Positions 27,297 to 36,283 are shown, counted from the first letter of the stretch. The stretch is DNA of 64,000 nt from Xanthomonas sacchari (GCF_040529065.1 NZ_CP132343.1:1178001-1242000); one strand, 5' to 3'. Numbers and translations: made by a program. The notes: generated by a model not told the origin, from the sequence alone.

Positions 27297-27507
27297 GGGG
27301 GCGCTGCCCTTTTCCTTCTCCCCTCGGGAGAAGGTGCCCCGAAGGGGCGGATGAGGGTAAGGGCGCAGCCTCCTGCGCTCAGACTCGCGAGACGCTTCGC
27401 GCCGTACCCTCACCCCAACCCCTCTCCCGGTGGGAGAGGAGCTTGCAGCTTTTCCTTCTCCCCTCGGGAGAAGGTGCCCCGAAGGGGCGGATGAGGGTAC
27501 GGGCTAA
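27297..27507. repeat. Two copies of the CTCACCCC/GATGAGGGTA repeat family
   Basis: The repeats fill the gap between convergent engB and the metallo-hydrolase gene. Each copy contains a double hairpin: CCTTCTCCC-CTC-GGGAGAAGG (27314-27334 in the first) and GCCCC-GAA-GGGGC. These stems may terminate transcription from both sides. The last bases overlap the 3' end of the downstream gene. Confidence 0.85.
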
Positions 27508-28496
27508 GGCGCCGCCGACAACGGCGAAAACTCCGCCGGCACCCAGGCGAACGCCTCGCCCTCGCGGCGCACGTGGCCCAGGCCCGGGAACGGCAGGTGC
27601 GCGCCGGCCACCCACCAGCCGTGGTCCGCGGCCTGCGCCAGCATGCGCTTGCGTGCGGCGATCGCTGCGGCGCGGTCGCTGTCGGCCTCGTACGAGGCCT
27701 GCGGTTGCGCGAACTGCACCGCGTGGTAGTGCACCAGGTCGCCCCACACCAGCAATTGCTGCCCCGCACCACCGTCGAAGCGGTACGACACGTGTCCGGG
27801 CGTGTGCCCGTGGGTGTCCAGCGCCACCGTGCCGCCCGGCAACGCGTCGCCGGGGTGGAAACGGCGCAGCCGCTGCGCCGCCTGGTACGGCGCCACCGCC
27901 GCGCGCGCCAGCGGGAAGGCGAAGCGCAGCATCTGCGGCGCTCCGGCCTCGCTGGCCGGATCCAGCCAGTACGCGGCGTCGGCGGCGCTCAGCCACACCG
28001 TCGCCTTGGGATAGGCCGGCTGGCCCTGCGCATCGAGCAGGCCGCACAGGTGATCGGGATGGGCATGGGTCAGCAGCACGTCGTCGACCTGCTCGGGCGC
28101 ATAGCCGGCCGCGCGCAGGTTGGCCAGCACCTGGCCGAGTCCGGGGCCGAAACAAGTCGCGGTGCCGGTATCGACCAGGGTCAGGTGCGTGCCGTCCTGG
28201 ATCAGGTAGGCGTTGACCGCGGTCTGCAGGCCCTTGTCGTTCTCCGGCACGTAGCGGTGGTCGAGCAGGCGCGCGATCGCCTCTGGCGGGATGTTCGCCA
28301 GTTGCGCGCGCGGCAGCGCCACGGTGCCATCGAACAGGGCGGTGATGCGCAAGCGGCCGACCGCCTGGCGATAGACGCCTGGCACCTGCGCAACGGCGCT
28401 CTCCGGCGCGGCGGCATGGGCGATGGGCGGCAGCGTCAGCGCCGCGCTGGCGGTCAGGGCCAGCGCGCACAGCGCGCGCAACGGGAACACGGACAT
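27504..28496 (-). CDS. Metallo-beta-lactamase-fold hydrolase, exported
   Basis: This is a 330-residue MBL-fold hydrolase with a signal peptide (MSVFPLRALCALALTASAALTLPPIAHAA). The metal motif is LLTHAHPDHLCGLL (HxHxDH). Further metal ligands are VALDTHGHTPGHVSYRF and LLVWGDLVHYHAVQF (Asp). The start at 28496 has AGGA spaced 6 bases upstream, better than the GTG/ATG five codons earlier. This type of periplasmic MBL protein is often called lactonase-like or quorum-quenching-like, but the substrate here is unknown. The stop lies at the border of the repeat cluster. Confidence 0.9.
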   Translation of the reverse strand: MSVFPLRALCALALTASAALTLPPIAHAAAPESAVAQVPGVYRQAVGRLRITALFDGTVALPRAQLANIPPEAIARLLDHRYVPENDKGLQTAVNAYLIQDGTHLTLVDTGTATCFGPGLGQVLANLRAAGYAPEQVDDVLLTHAHPDHLCGLLDAQGQPAYPKATVWLSAADAAYWLDPASEAGAPQMLRFAFPLARAAVAPYQAAQRLRRFHPGDALPGGTVALDTHGHTPGHVSYRFDGGAGQQLLVWGDLVHYHAVQFAQPQASYEADSDRAAAIAARKRMLAQAADHGWWVAGAHLPFPGLGHVRREGEAFAWVPAEFSPLSAAP

Positions 28497-28602
28497 GGGA
28501 TTTCCTGGCAATGCGGCAGGCGCCGCGGTACCGGCATGCTGCGCCGGTCCTGCTGCGCGATTCGCTCATTCCGCTGCGCGCGGCGCTCAACGCCGACGTG
28601 GC

Positions 28603-29433
28603 TCAATTGCCGATGCTGGCCGGATCCAGGCCGTAGCGTTGTTGGAAGCGTTGGCTGAAGCTGCGCACCGAGCGGTAGCCGGCGTGCGCGGCGACCGTCT
28701 TCAGCGGCCAGCGTGTGGTGTACAGCAGCTGCATCGCATGCGCCAGGCGCGCATCGGCGAGCAGCTCGCGCAAGGAGGTGCCTTCGCCGGCCAGGTGCCG
28801 GCGCAGGGTCGCACCGCTCAGTCCCAGGTGGTCTTCGATGTCGCGCGAACGCCAGCCGCGCTGCGGCTGTGCGGCGATCAGCTCGCGCACCTGCGCCGCC
28901 ACGCTTGGCGCCGGCGGCAGCAGCAGGCCGCCGTGGCCTTGCCGGCACAGCGCCACCACCAGGGCCGCCAGCGCCAGCCGCGCCTCGGTATAGCGGCCGT
29001 CCTGCAGCGCCTGCCGCCATTGCAGCAAGGTGCCGCCGAACGTCTCGGCACGCAGGCGCGCCAGTTCCGCGCCGGCGGCGGGCAGCGGCTCGTTCCACAG
29101 CACGCGGGCGGCGCTCAGCGCTTCCTCGCACAGCGGCACCAGCACGCTCAGGTACAGGCCGCTGTGCGGGTCCGGGATGTTGACCACATCGATGCGGCAG
29201 CGCCGCGTCACCAGGAACAGGTCGCCCGGCACGAACTCCAGGGTCTGCGTGGCGGTGTGCACCTGCTTGCGGCCCTGCAGCAGGATCGCCAGTTGCGGCC
29301 GCGGGATCTCCACCGAGCGCGCGCCGTGTTCGCGGCGGGCGCTGATGCAGGCGTAGCCCTCGGCCTGGGTGCAGTCGGCCAGGCTGGAAAGACGCGCCAG
29401 CAGCAGGGCGTCGGGAGAGGTGGTGTCGGCCAT
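28603..29433 (-). CDS. AraC-family transcriptional regulator
   Basis: This is a 276-residue regulator. The N-terminal half is an AraC-type sensing domain (PRPQLAILLQGRKQVHTAT, EFVPGDLFLVTRRCRIDVVN) like that of the AraC_N/CuxR group. The C-terminal half has two HTH motifs (WRSRDIEDHLGLSGATLRRHL and LKTVAAHAGYRSVRSFSQRF). It sits 106 bp upstream of the MBL-fold gene in the same direction, which makes that gene a possible target. Confidence 0.92.
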   Translation of the reverse strand: MADTTSPDALLLARLSSLADCTQAEGYACISARREHGARSVEIPRPQLAILLQGRKQVHTATQTLEFVPGDLFLVTRRCRIDVVNIPDPHSGLYLSVLVPLCEEALSAARVLWNEPLPAAGAELARLRAETFGGTLLQWRQALQDGRYTEARLALAALVVALCRQGHGGLLLPPAPSVAAQVRELIAAQPQRGWRSRDIEDHLGLSGATLRRHLAGEGTSLRELLADARLAHAMQLLYTTRWPLKTVAAHAGYRSVRSFSQRFQQRYGLDPASIGN

Positions 29434-29698
29434 GGCCGTGATGCTAGCGCAGCGCAGCGCGGCGCGCGCTCAGAGCAAAGCGCCAAGCTGCTACGTCGCA
29501 GCGGCCGGGCCACCATGACTGCGCTGGCGCCGGTCCCGCAAACTGCCGGTCTCGGCACGCCACAGGCCGCTTCCCCGCGGGTTGGTCGTCTGCGCCGCTG
29601 ACAGCCGACGCATATCGCCTCAACGTGCATCAGACACGTTCAGCCAGCGGCGATCGCAAGAACCGGAGCGCTCCACACCATGCCGGATGAGACGTCAA

Positions 29699-29836
29699 CG
29701 TGGCTGACAAAACGGCGCCAGCAGTCGCCAGGCGGGCGCGCGCGGCGCACAGCAACTGCGGTGTCCAAGTGGTACATGAGGATTTGAGCGCTGCACGCAC
29801 CGGTCTGGCGACTGCGCAGTCGTTTTGTCAGCCACG
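29699..29836. mobile_element. MITE-like element with 16-bp perfect terminal inverted repeats
   Basis: The ends CGTGGCTGACAAAACG (29699-29714) and CGTTTTGTCAGCCACG (29821-29836) are exact reverse complements 106 bases apart. Inside, an 11-bp block GCAGTCGCCAG near the left end pairs with its complement near the right end, so the inverted similarity extends about 35-50 bp with mismatches. There is no transposase gene and I could not see a clear target duplication. It occupies the otherwise empty 404-bp gap 29434-29837 and its right end abuts the stop of the VOC gene. Confidence 0.6.
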
Positions 29837-29837
29837 C

Positions 29838-30290
29838 TTACCTTGGAGGTTGCATGAGCTCGATGGTGATCCCGTCGGGCCCGCTGACGTAGACAACGAC
29901 GGTTCCCGCGCGTGGCCCTGCCTCGATCGGTCGCGGAGATCCTTTCAAGTGCCATCCCTGCGCCTGGATCCTGGCGACCGCCACGTCGATGTCCGTCACG
30001 GTGACGGCAAGATGGGCTGCGCCGATCGCGCCAGCGCTCGCGGGTGTCTTGCCCAATGTGCGGGCTGTCGAGTATTCCAGCAGTTCGATGGGAAAGCCGG
30101 CAGGCGAGACCACCAGCGCCATGCGGCAACGCGGATCGTCGACCCCCGTCACCTCGCGCAGGAAATCGTCGCCCATTTCGCCTGTGCGGACAAGTTCGAA
30201 GCCCATGGCCTCAGTCCAGAACGCGATCGCCTCATCCAGCGACGAAACGGAAAATCCCATGTGGTCGACGACGAAGGTGCCCGTGTTGAT
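29838..30290 (-). CDS. VOC-family (glyoxalase-like) protein, probable non-AUG start
   Basis: This is a glyoxalase/bleomycin-resistance/dioxygenase-fold protein of about 150 residues with two beta-alpha-beta-beta-beta modules: VVDHMGFSVSSLDEAIAFW, then AAHLAVTVTDIDVAVARIQ and VYVSGPDGITIELMQPP. The first ATG (30260) would delete the conserved strand TFVVDH that carries a metal-binding His. The frame is open up to 30308, without ATG, GTG or TTG upstream of 30260. A strong GGAGGA sits 6 bases before an ATC codon at 30290 and directly against a CTG at 30296. I therefore place the start at 30290 as the best guess. The function within the superfamily is not assignable. Confidence 0.8.
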   Translation of the reverse strand: MNTGTFVVDHMGFSVSSLDEAIAFWTEAMGFELVRTGEMGDDFLREVTGVDDPRCRMALVVSPAGFPIELLEYSTARTLGKTPASAGAIGAAHLAVTVTDIDVAVARIQAQGWHLKGSPRPIEAGPRAGTVVVYVSGPDGITIELMQPPR

Positions 30291-30406
30291 TTTCAGTCCT
30301 CCAGGTCAGGTTCCGTTTTGAACGACGGGCGTGCGGTTGCCCTGCATTTCGGGCAAACGGGTTGTCGGCCATGCCGGTGATGTTACCCAGTACGGTGTGC
30401 GTCCGC

Positions 30407-31102
30407 TCAGACGTGCACGCCGAATACATGGCCGATCGCGCCGCTGGCGAGCATCGCCGCCGCGCCCCAGAACACCACGCGCACAGCGCCGCGCAGGCCC
30501 GAGGCGCCGCCGGCGCGCGCGGCCAGCGCGCCGGTCAGCGACAGGCCGACGAGGGTGGCCGCGCCGGTCACCCACAGTTGCTGGCCGTCCGGTGCCAGCC
30601 AGGCGGCCACGATCGGCAGCGCCGCGCCGCTGCAGAATGCTGCCGCCGATGCCGCGGCCGCCTGCAGCGGGCGCGCGCGCAGGCTTTCGGTGATGCCGAG
30701 TTCGTCGCGCGCGTGCGCGCCCAGCGCATCGTGCGCGGTCAACTGCTCGGCGACCTGGCGGGCGAGGGCGGGATCGAGCCCACGCTGGCGATAGATCGCG
30801 GTCAGTTCCTCCAGTTCGCTCTGCGGATCCTCGTGCAGTTCGCGGCGCTCCAGCGCCAGGTCGGCGCGCTCGGTGTCGGCCTGCGATTGCACCGACACGT
30901 ATTCGCCGGCGGCCATCGACATCGCGCCGGCGACCAGGCCGGCGATGCCGGTGGTCAACACCGTGGCCGACGACGCGCCGCTGCTGGCGACGCCGACCAC
31001 CAGGCCGGCCACGGACAGGATGCCGTCGTTGGCGCCGAGCACGGCCGCGCGCAGCCAGCCGGCGCGGTCGGTGCGATGGCGTTCGGAGTGGGTCGGGCGC
31101 AT
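30407..31102 (-). CDS. VIT1/CCC1-family divalent metal transporter
   Basis: This is a 231-residue inner-membrane protein of the VIT family (iron/manganese transport). Typical stretches are WLRAAVLGANDGILSVAGLV, AGAMSMAAGEYVSVQSQADTE, a cytoplasmic metal-binding helical region rich in Glu (about 80-120: LALERRELHEDPQSELEEL) and three more membrane helices toward the end (VRVVFWGAAAMLASGAIGHVFG). Length and topology fit bacterial VIT proteins. It may lower cytoplasmic iron or manganese. No Fur box was evident upstream. Confidence 0.93.
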   Translation of the reverse strand: MRPTHSERHRTDRAGWLRAAVLGANDGILSVAGLVVGVASSGASSATVLTTGIAGLVAGAMSMAAGEYVSVQSQADTERADLALERRELHEDPQSELEELTAIYRQRGLDPALARQVAEQLTAHDALGAHARDELGITESLRARPLQAAAASAAAFCSGAALPIVAAWLAPDGQQLWVTGAATLVGLSLTGALAARAGGASGLRGAVRVVFWGAAAMLASGAIGHVFGVHV

Positions 31103-31306
31103 GCGTTGCCTGCCGCGGGCGGTGGGAGAGTCCGCAGCCTACCGAAGCCGGCGCCGCGGGCGCTTGCTGCGTCTCACTCTCGACGCGGCGGCGGCGCGGC
31201 CGTGGAATGCTGCAGTGCCGCCGGTAGCGATATGGGCCTCACCCCCGGCAGGCTATAGTGCGGGCCTTGCGATGGCCGGGCCCGGCCCCACATCGCCTCA
31301 CCCGCC

Positions 31307-32686
31307 GTGCGAGTCCTGCCCTTGTCGAGCCCCAGCCACGTTGCCGAGACGCCGATCACCGACCGCGCCGAACTGGTGCAGGTGCTCGCCTCTGGAGAGA
31401 AGCCCGAAGCGCAGTGGCGCATCGGCACCGAGCACGAGAAGTTCGGCTTCCGCCTGGACGACCTGCGGCCGCCGACCTTCGACGGCGAGCGCGGCATCGA
31501 GGCCCTGTTGCTGGGCCTGACCCGCTTCGGCTGGGAGCCGGTGCGCGAAGCCGGGCACACCATCGCCCTGCTGCGCGACGGCGCCTCGGTGACGCTGGAG
31601 CCGGCCGGCCAGTTGGAACTGTCCGGCGCGCCGCTGCCGACCATCCACGACACCTGCGTGGAAGTGGGCAGCCACCTCAACGAGGTCAAGCAGGTCGCCG
31701 ACGAACTGGGTCTGGGCTTCCTCGGCATGGGCTTCCAGCCGAAGTGGCGCCGCGACGAGATGCCGTGGATGCCCAAGGGCCGCTACAAGATCATGCAGGC
31801 GTACATGCCCAAGGTCGGTTCGCTCGGCCTGGACATGATGACCCGCACCTGCACGGTGCAGGTCAACCTGGATTACGCCAGCGAAGCGGACATGATCAAG
31901 AAGTTCCGCGTGTCGCTGGCGCTGCAGCCGATCGCCACCGCGCTGTTCGCCGATTCGCCGTTCGCCGACGGCACGCCCAACGGCTACCTGAGCTACCGCT
32001 CGCACATCTGGACCGATACCGACGCCGACCGCACCGGCATGCTCGATTTCGTGTTCGAGGACGGCTTCGGCTACGAGCGCTACGTGGACTACCTGCTCGA
32101 CGTGCCGATGTACTTCTCCTATCGCGACGGCACCTACGTGGACGCCAGCGGACAGAGCTTCCGCGACTTCCTGCAGGGCAGGCTGCCGGCCTTGCCGGGC
32201 GCGTTGCCGACCCTGCGCGACTGGTCCGACCACATGACCACCGCGTTCCCGGAAGTGCGCCTGAAGAAGTACCTGGAAATGCGCGGCGCCGACGCCGGCC
32301 CGTGGGGCCGGCTGTGCGCGCTGTCGGCGTTCTGGGTCGGCCTGCTGTACGACGATGCCGCACTGGATGCGGCCTGGGACTTGGTCAAGGACTTCACCCT
32401 GGTCGAACGCCACGCGCTGCGCGACGGCGTGCCGAAGCAGGCGCTGAAGCTGCCATTCCGCAATGGCACCGTGCAGGACCTTGCCGCCGAGGCGGTGAAG
32501 ATCGCCCTGGACGGCCTGCGCCGGCGTGCGCGCCTGAACCGCGACGGCCAGGACGAATCGCGCTTCCTCGAGCCGCTGGTGGAAATCCTGCATGCCGGCG
32601 AGACCGCGGCCGAGCGCAAGCTGGCGCTGTACCACGGCGCCTGGCAGGGCGACATCGACCACGTGTTCCGCGAGTTCGCGTACTGA
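31307..32686 (+). CDS. gshA: Glutamate-cysteine ligase, plant-like class
   Basis: This is a 459-residue ligase that makes gamma-glutamylcysteine, the first step of glutathione synthesis, in the cytoplasm. Motifs of the plant-like class are WRIGTEHEKFGF, LEPAGQLELSGAPL, GMGFQPKWRRDEMPWMPKGR, MMTRTCTVQVNLDY and FRDFLQGRLPALPG. The first start is GTG at 31307; a TTG at 31322 giving MSSPSHVAETPI is equally plausible and resembles the N termini I recall for relatives. No strong Shine-Dalgarno marks either. Glutathione produced here is also the cofactor of the formaldehyde pathway at 37-40 kb. Confidence 0.95.
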   Translation: MRVLPLSSPSHVAETPITDRAELVQVLASGEKPEAQWRIGTEHEKFGFRLDDLRPPTFDGERGIEALLLGLTRFGWEPVREAGHTIALLRDGASVTLEPAGQLELSGAPLPTIHDTCVEVGSHLNEVKQVADELGLGFLGMGFQPKWRRDEMPWMPKGRYKIMQAYMPKVGSLGLDMMTRTCTVQVNLDYASEADMIKKFRVSLALQPIATALFADSPFADGTPNGYLSYRSHIWTDTDADRTGMLDFVFEDGFGYERYVDYLLDVPMYFSYRDGTYVDASGQSFRDFLQGRLPALPGALPTLRDWSDHMTTAFPEVRLKKYLEMRGADAGPWGRLCALSAFWVGLLYDDAALDAAWDLVKDFTLVERHALRDGVPKQALKLPFRNGTVQDLAAEAVKIALDGLRRRARLNRDGQDESRFLEPLVEILHAGETAAERKLALYHGAWQGDIDHVFREFAY

Positions 32687-32720
32687 GCGTCGCGCCGCGC
32701 GCCGCTGGGCCAGCACGACG

Positions 32721-33053
32721 ATGACCGCGATCGAGGACATGGCAGGCCTGTTCCAGGACGAGCCGCCCACATGGGGCTGCCGTGGCGATCCGTATCTGTG
32801 GGAGGAGATGGTGTCGACCCTGGCCGGCGTGCCGCTGCCGGCGACGTCCGCGCAGTGCGAGGCGCTGCTCGCCGATACCTTCGCGCGCCTGGTCGGCACG
32901 GCGCTGGACGACGCCTCTGTCGTGTCGGTGTTCGTGCCGCGCCTCAGCCATGGTGGCATGTCCTCCGGCCACGTCAGCCTGGTGTTCTGGCGGAAGACCG
33001 CCCTGCCGCTGTTGCTGGGGCGTCATGCCGCGGCGCTGGCGCAGCGACGTTGA
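32721..33053 (+). CDS. Hypothetical protein, 110 residues
   Basis: I do not recognise this protein. It begins MTAIEDMAGLFQDEPPTWGCRGDPYLWEEM and contains a moderately conserved-looking core (LADTFARLVGTAL, SVFVPRLSHGGMSSGHVSLVFW). There is no signal peptide or membrane helix. It starts 35 bp after gshA in the same direction and may be co-transcribed. The ATG at 32721 is the first after the gshA stop. Codon use resembles its neighbours. Confidence 0.6.
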   Translation: MTAIEDMAGLFQDEPPTWGCRGDPYLWEEMVSTLAGVPLPATSAQCEALLADTFARLVGTALDDASVVSVFVPRLSHGGMSSGHVSLVFWRKTALPLLLGRHAAALAQRR

Positions 33054-33273
33054 GGCGATGCGCGTCGCCGAGGGCGACGCCGCCTGACGGTACCGCTGAG
33101 TGCCGTTTCGCCTGTTGCGGCGTCGTGCCGGCGCGCTGGCTGTACCAGCACGGTGGCCGAGGCATGCGCATGGCGCGACGCGGTTAGAGCGTTCGGCGAT
33201 CGGATGTGGCTGCAGGCGATGGCGCGGGGAGCGGCCAGGCGGCACTATTGTCGACTCGTCTTCAGGGGGACGT

Positions 33274-33855
33274 ATGCATCAGGCACCACCGCGGTCGAAT
33301 TTTGTCACCATCCTGGCCTCGATCTTCATCGCACTCTCCGGTTTCGGCACGGTGATCGGCATCATGCAGGTCTTGGTTGTGTTCGCCATGTTCGATCATG
33401 TGCAGTTCGCCGATGCGGTGCGCCGGCTTCCGCCAGGGATGCCGCCGACGATCGCATTCATTTTTTCGAACTTTCGTTGGTTGTTTCTTGGAACTGCGCT
33501 GTTTTCGGCGTGGACCCTGGCGAGTTCGATCGGGCTTCTGCGGCGGTTGAATTGGGCGCGGTGGTGCTTCATCGCGGCCATGTCGCTGGTGATCGCATGG
33601 AACCTGGGCGGCGCGGTCGTGCAGGTGCAGATGATCGCGTTCATGCAGAAGCAGTTCGCTGTTGCGCAGCTGCAGGGCGCGCCGGACATGCGCCCGATGC
33701 TGTGGGCCATGTCCGCGATTGGTGTGGTCTTCGCGGCGGCCTTCGTCGCCTTGCATGGCTGGATCATCGCGCGCTTGCTGTCGCGATCCGTGACGGCCGA
33801 GTTTCGGCGACCCTCATCGACAGGTGCCGGCAGCCCCATGCCGCCGATCCGTTGA
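33274..33855 (+). CDS. Hypothetical inner-membrane protein, 193 residues
   Basis: This is a membrane protein with four predicted helices: [60 protein letters not shown] and [20 protein letters not shown]. The ATG at 33274 follows AGGGGGA. A Met/Gln-rich loop separates helices 3 and 4. The local sequence is less GC-rich than the surroundings. No family is recognised; it resembles small DUF2569-like or DoxX-like membrane proteins only in layout. Confidence 0.8.
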   Translation: MHQAPPRSNFVTILASIFIALSGFGTVIGIMQVLVVFAMFDHVQFADAVRRLPPGMPPTIAFIFSNFRWLFLGTALFSAWTLASSIGLLRRLNWARWCFIAAMSLVIAWNLGGAVVQVQMIAFMQKQFAVAQLQGAPDMRPMLWAMSAIGVVFAAAFVALHGWIIARLLSRSVTAEFRRPSSTGAGSPMPPIR

Positions 33856-33949
33856 ACGGCATCTTGCGCGTTCCGCGAAGCCCCGTTGCATGTCGAGCTC
33901 CTTCGCATTGCGCACGCTTGGTCGCGTGCGTGCCGGGTCCGCGACCTGC

Positions 33950-34277
33950 ATGAAGGCGGGCAGCGGCGTGGGGCGCCACCGCGGCGGCAGGGCCGGCGTT
34001 CTGAGCGTGTTGCTCGGCTGCATGGCATCCGCGCATGCGACCAGCCAATGCCCGGCTGACGTTGGCCCGAAGGATCCGCTCATCGATCTGCTCGGGTGGG
34101 CCGTGATCGTCACCGGTGTGGTGCTGGGCGCTGGGTTGTGCGTGCACCTAGTACGGCGCGCGCGGCCTGCGCCGCTGGCGACGCGTCGCGGTCATCCTGG
34201 CCGGCGTCGTGGCGATGCTGCTGCTGTGGATCGGCGGCCTGGTCCTGGCGATTGCGTCGTTCTTCCTGCGGTGCTAA
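33950..34277 (+). pseudogene. Small membrane protein gene interrupted by a frameshift
   Basis: The first frame gives a signal-like N terminus and [19 protein letters not shown] plus a membrane helix ([19 protein letters not shown]), up to about 34160. Shifting by one base near 34153-34165 (in CGGCGCGCGCGG) restores a convincing continuation: [36 protein letters not shown] and TAA at 34275-34277. Together they make a two-helix protein of about 108 residues. In the unshifted frame the reading runs on into the YbjQ gene as Arg/Pro-rich nonsense. It may be a real mutation or a sequencing error in a GC run. Confidence 0.55.
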
Positions 34278-34351
34278 CACTGCCGGTTCCGGCGCACGCG
34301 TGCCGGGTCCGCGGTCCGCGGAGCCACGGGCCGGCGCCACAGGGGGCATCC

Positions 34352-34738
34352 ATGACCGATCCGTACAATTCCTCGCCGCCACGCGCGATGGCGGCCTCGC
34401 CGCTCAACGATGCGATGGTGACCACCGCGCTGGAGCTTCCCGGCTACCGCATCGTGCGCAATCTGGGCATCGTGCGCGGTATCACCGTGCGCTCGCGCTC
34501 CATCGTCGGCAACTTCCTGGGCGGGCTGCAGACCATCTTCGGCGGCAATATCACCATCTACACCCAATTGTGCGAGCAGGCGCGCCTGGAAACCTACCGC
34601 GACATGCTGCAGCACGCGCGGCAAATGGGCGGCAATGCCATCGTCGCGGTGCGCTACGATGCCACCGAGCTGATGGCCGGCCTGACCGAGGTGCTGTGCT
34701 ACGGCACCGCCGTGATCGTCGAGCCGAACCCGCACTGA
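34352..34738 (+). CDS. YbjQ/UPF0145-family protein
   Basis: This is a 128-residue protein of the YbjQ (UPF0145, DUF74) family. Typical sequence is [59 protein letters not shown] and [13 protein letters not shown]. The family forms ring-like oligomers and has been loosely linked with metal binding; its function is not established. The ATG at 34352 is inside a longer open frame and is chosen because the family starts here. Confidence 0.9.
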   Translation: MTDPYNSSPPRAMAASPLNDAMVTTALELPGYRIVRNLGIVRGITVRSRSIVGNFLGGLQTIFGGNITIYTQLCEQARLETYRDMLQHARQMGGNAIVAVRYDATELMAGLTEVLCYGTAVIVEPNPH

Positions 34739-34774
34739 GCCGGTCGGCGTGCGGCGGTCCTGCTGCGGGGCGGC

Positions 34775-36283
34775 TCAGCCGCCGACCGCGTGGCAGGGCA
34801 GCCGCACGCTGACCCGCAGGCCGCCCTCGGGGCGGTTGTCCAGGGCGATCTGGCCGCCATGCGCCAGCACGATGCTGTGCGCCACCGACAGGCCCAGGCC
34901 GATGCCGCCGGTATCGCGGTTGCGCGAGTTCTCGCCGCGGAAGAACGGCAGGAACAGCTTTTCGCGCTGCGCCGGATCGATGCCGGGGCCATCGTCGTCG
35001 ATCCACAGCACGCACTCGCCGGCCTCGTGACGCAGTTGCAGGCGTGCGCGCTTGCCGTACTTCAGCGCGTTCTCCACCAGGTTCATCACCATGCGCCGCA
35101 GCGACAGCGGGTCACCGTCGAGGGTGATGGCGTCGCCGAGCAGCAGGACCACGTCGGCGCCGGTGTCGCTGGCGTCGTCGACCACGCTTTCCACCAGCAG
35201 GCGGAAATCCAGCGGCGAGCGCTTGCCGCGGCGGCTGTCGTTGTGGATGAAGTCCAGCGCCGCGGAGATCATCGCCTTCATCTCGTCGATGTCGGCCATG
35301 GTCTTCTCGCGCAGCGGCGGATGCAGGGTCTCCAGGCGGAACGCCAGCCGCGCCAGCGGGGTGCGCAGGTCGTGGGCGATCGCCGCGACCATGTGCGTGC
35401 GCTCGTTGATCAGCCGGTTCAGGCGCGCCTGCATGGCGTTGAACGAATCGGCCGCCTGCACGATCTCGCTGGGACCGCTGCGCCGCAGCGGTTGCGCGTC
35501 GGGGTTGCGGCCGAGCTGATCGGCCGCCTCGGCGAAGCGCCGGATCGGCGCCGACAGCGCCCGCGAGAACCACCAGGCCAGCGGCAGCATCGCCAGCATG
35601 CCGGCCAGGAACAGCATGACCACCTGGGTCTTGAATTCGTTGGAAAACCGCCGCGGCGGCGACATCACGCTGCGCCAGCGCCCGTCGGGCTGGCGCAGTG
35701 CGGCGGTGAAGCCATCCAGCAGCGGCACCGCCGGGGCGAAGCCGCGCTCGCGCCAGCCCGATGCATGCATGGCCCCGCCGAAGGCGCCATCGCGCGGTGG
35801 CTCGCCCGGGCCGGGCGGTGGCTCCATCGGCGGCGGTTCCTGTCCGTGCGGCGGCGGCATCGCCCCGTGCGAGGACGCATCGTCGTCGGCGGCGACGGCG
35901 TGCGGCGGCGGCGGTGGGTGTTCGCCCAGGCGCAGGCGCAGGCGCTCCAGGCGGCCGTCGCTGTTGCGGTAGAAACGCACTTGGTCCGGCGGCACGTCCA
36001 GCCAGTGCGCCATCACCCGTTCGGCATTGCGGTCGCGTACCTGGTCGCGCGCCGGCAGCGGCGCATGCGCGGTGTCCTGCACCTTCAGGGTCTGGGTGCC
36101 GGCCGGCATGCGCGTGCTGAGCAGGGCGATCACCTCCGGCGGATGCACCGGCATCTCGTAGACCGGCGTGCGCAGCACCAGGGCGATGCCGATCAGCTGC
36201 GCGGTGAGCAGCGCCACCACCAGCAGCAGGAAGGCGCGGGCGAAGATCGGCACGCCGCGGCGGGCGCGCGTGGACGCACTCAC
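34775..36283 (-). CDS. Two-component sensor histidine kinase with Pro/His-rich periplasmic loop
   Basis: This is a 502-residue membrane sensor kinase. TM1 (16-38: FARAFLLLVVALLTAQLIGI) and TM2 (221-240: VVMLFLAGMLAMLPLAWWF) flank a periplasmic domain of about 180 residues. Residues 121-174 of it are strikingly rich in Pro, His and Met (EHPPPPPHAV, HGAMPPPHGQEPPPMEPPP). HAMP follows (RALSAPIRRFAEAADQL), then the H-box AIAHDLRTPLARL with His304, the N-box NLVENALKYGKRA, and G-boxes DDDGPGI and GGIGLGLSVAHS. The GTG start at 36283 overlaps the stop of the response regulator gene (GTGA). The signal sensed is unknown. Confidence 0.93.
   Translation of the reverse strand: MSASTRARRGVPIFARAFLLLVVALLTAQLIGIALVLRTPVYEMPVHPPEVIALLSTRMPAGTQTLKVQDTAHAPLPARDQVRDRNAERVMAHWLDVPPDQVRFYRNSDGRLERLRLRLGEHPPPPPHAVAADDDASSHGAMPPPHGQEPPPMEPPPGPGEPPRDGAFGGAMHASGWRERGFAPAVPLLDGFTAALRQPDGRWRSVMSPPRRFSNEFKTQVVMLFLAGMLAMLPLAWWFSRALSAPIRRFAEAADQLGRNPDAQPLRRSGPSEIVQAADSFNAMQARLNRLINERTHMVAAIAHDLRTPLARLAFRLETLHPPLREKTMADIDEMKAMISAALDFIHNDSRRGKRSPLDFRLLVESVVDDASDTGADVVLLLGDAITLDGDPLSLRRMVMNLVENALKYGKRARLQLRHEAGECVLWIDDDGPGIDPAQREKLFLPFFRGENSRNRDTGGIGLGLSVAHSIVLAHGGQIALDNRPEGGLRVSVRLPCHAVGG

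Noticed and set aside
27504-28496. A quorum-quenching lactonase assignment for the MBL-fold protein
   Set aside because: The HxHxDH motif is common to the whole superfamily and nothing in the sequence identifies a lactone substrate.
29434-29837. A complete insertion sequence in the AraC-VOC gap
   Set aside because: Only about 140 bp lie between the inverted ends and no transposase motif can be read in any frame.
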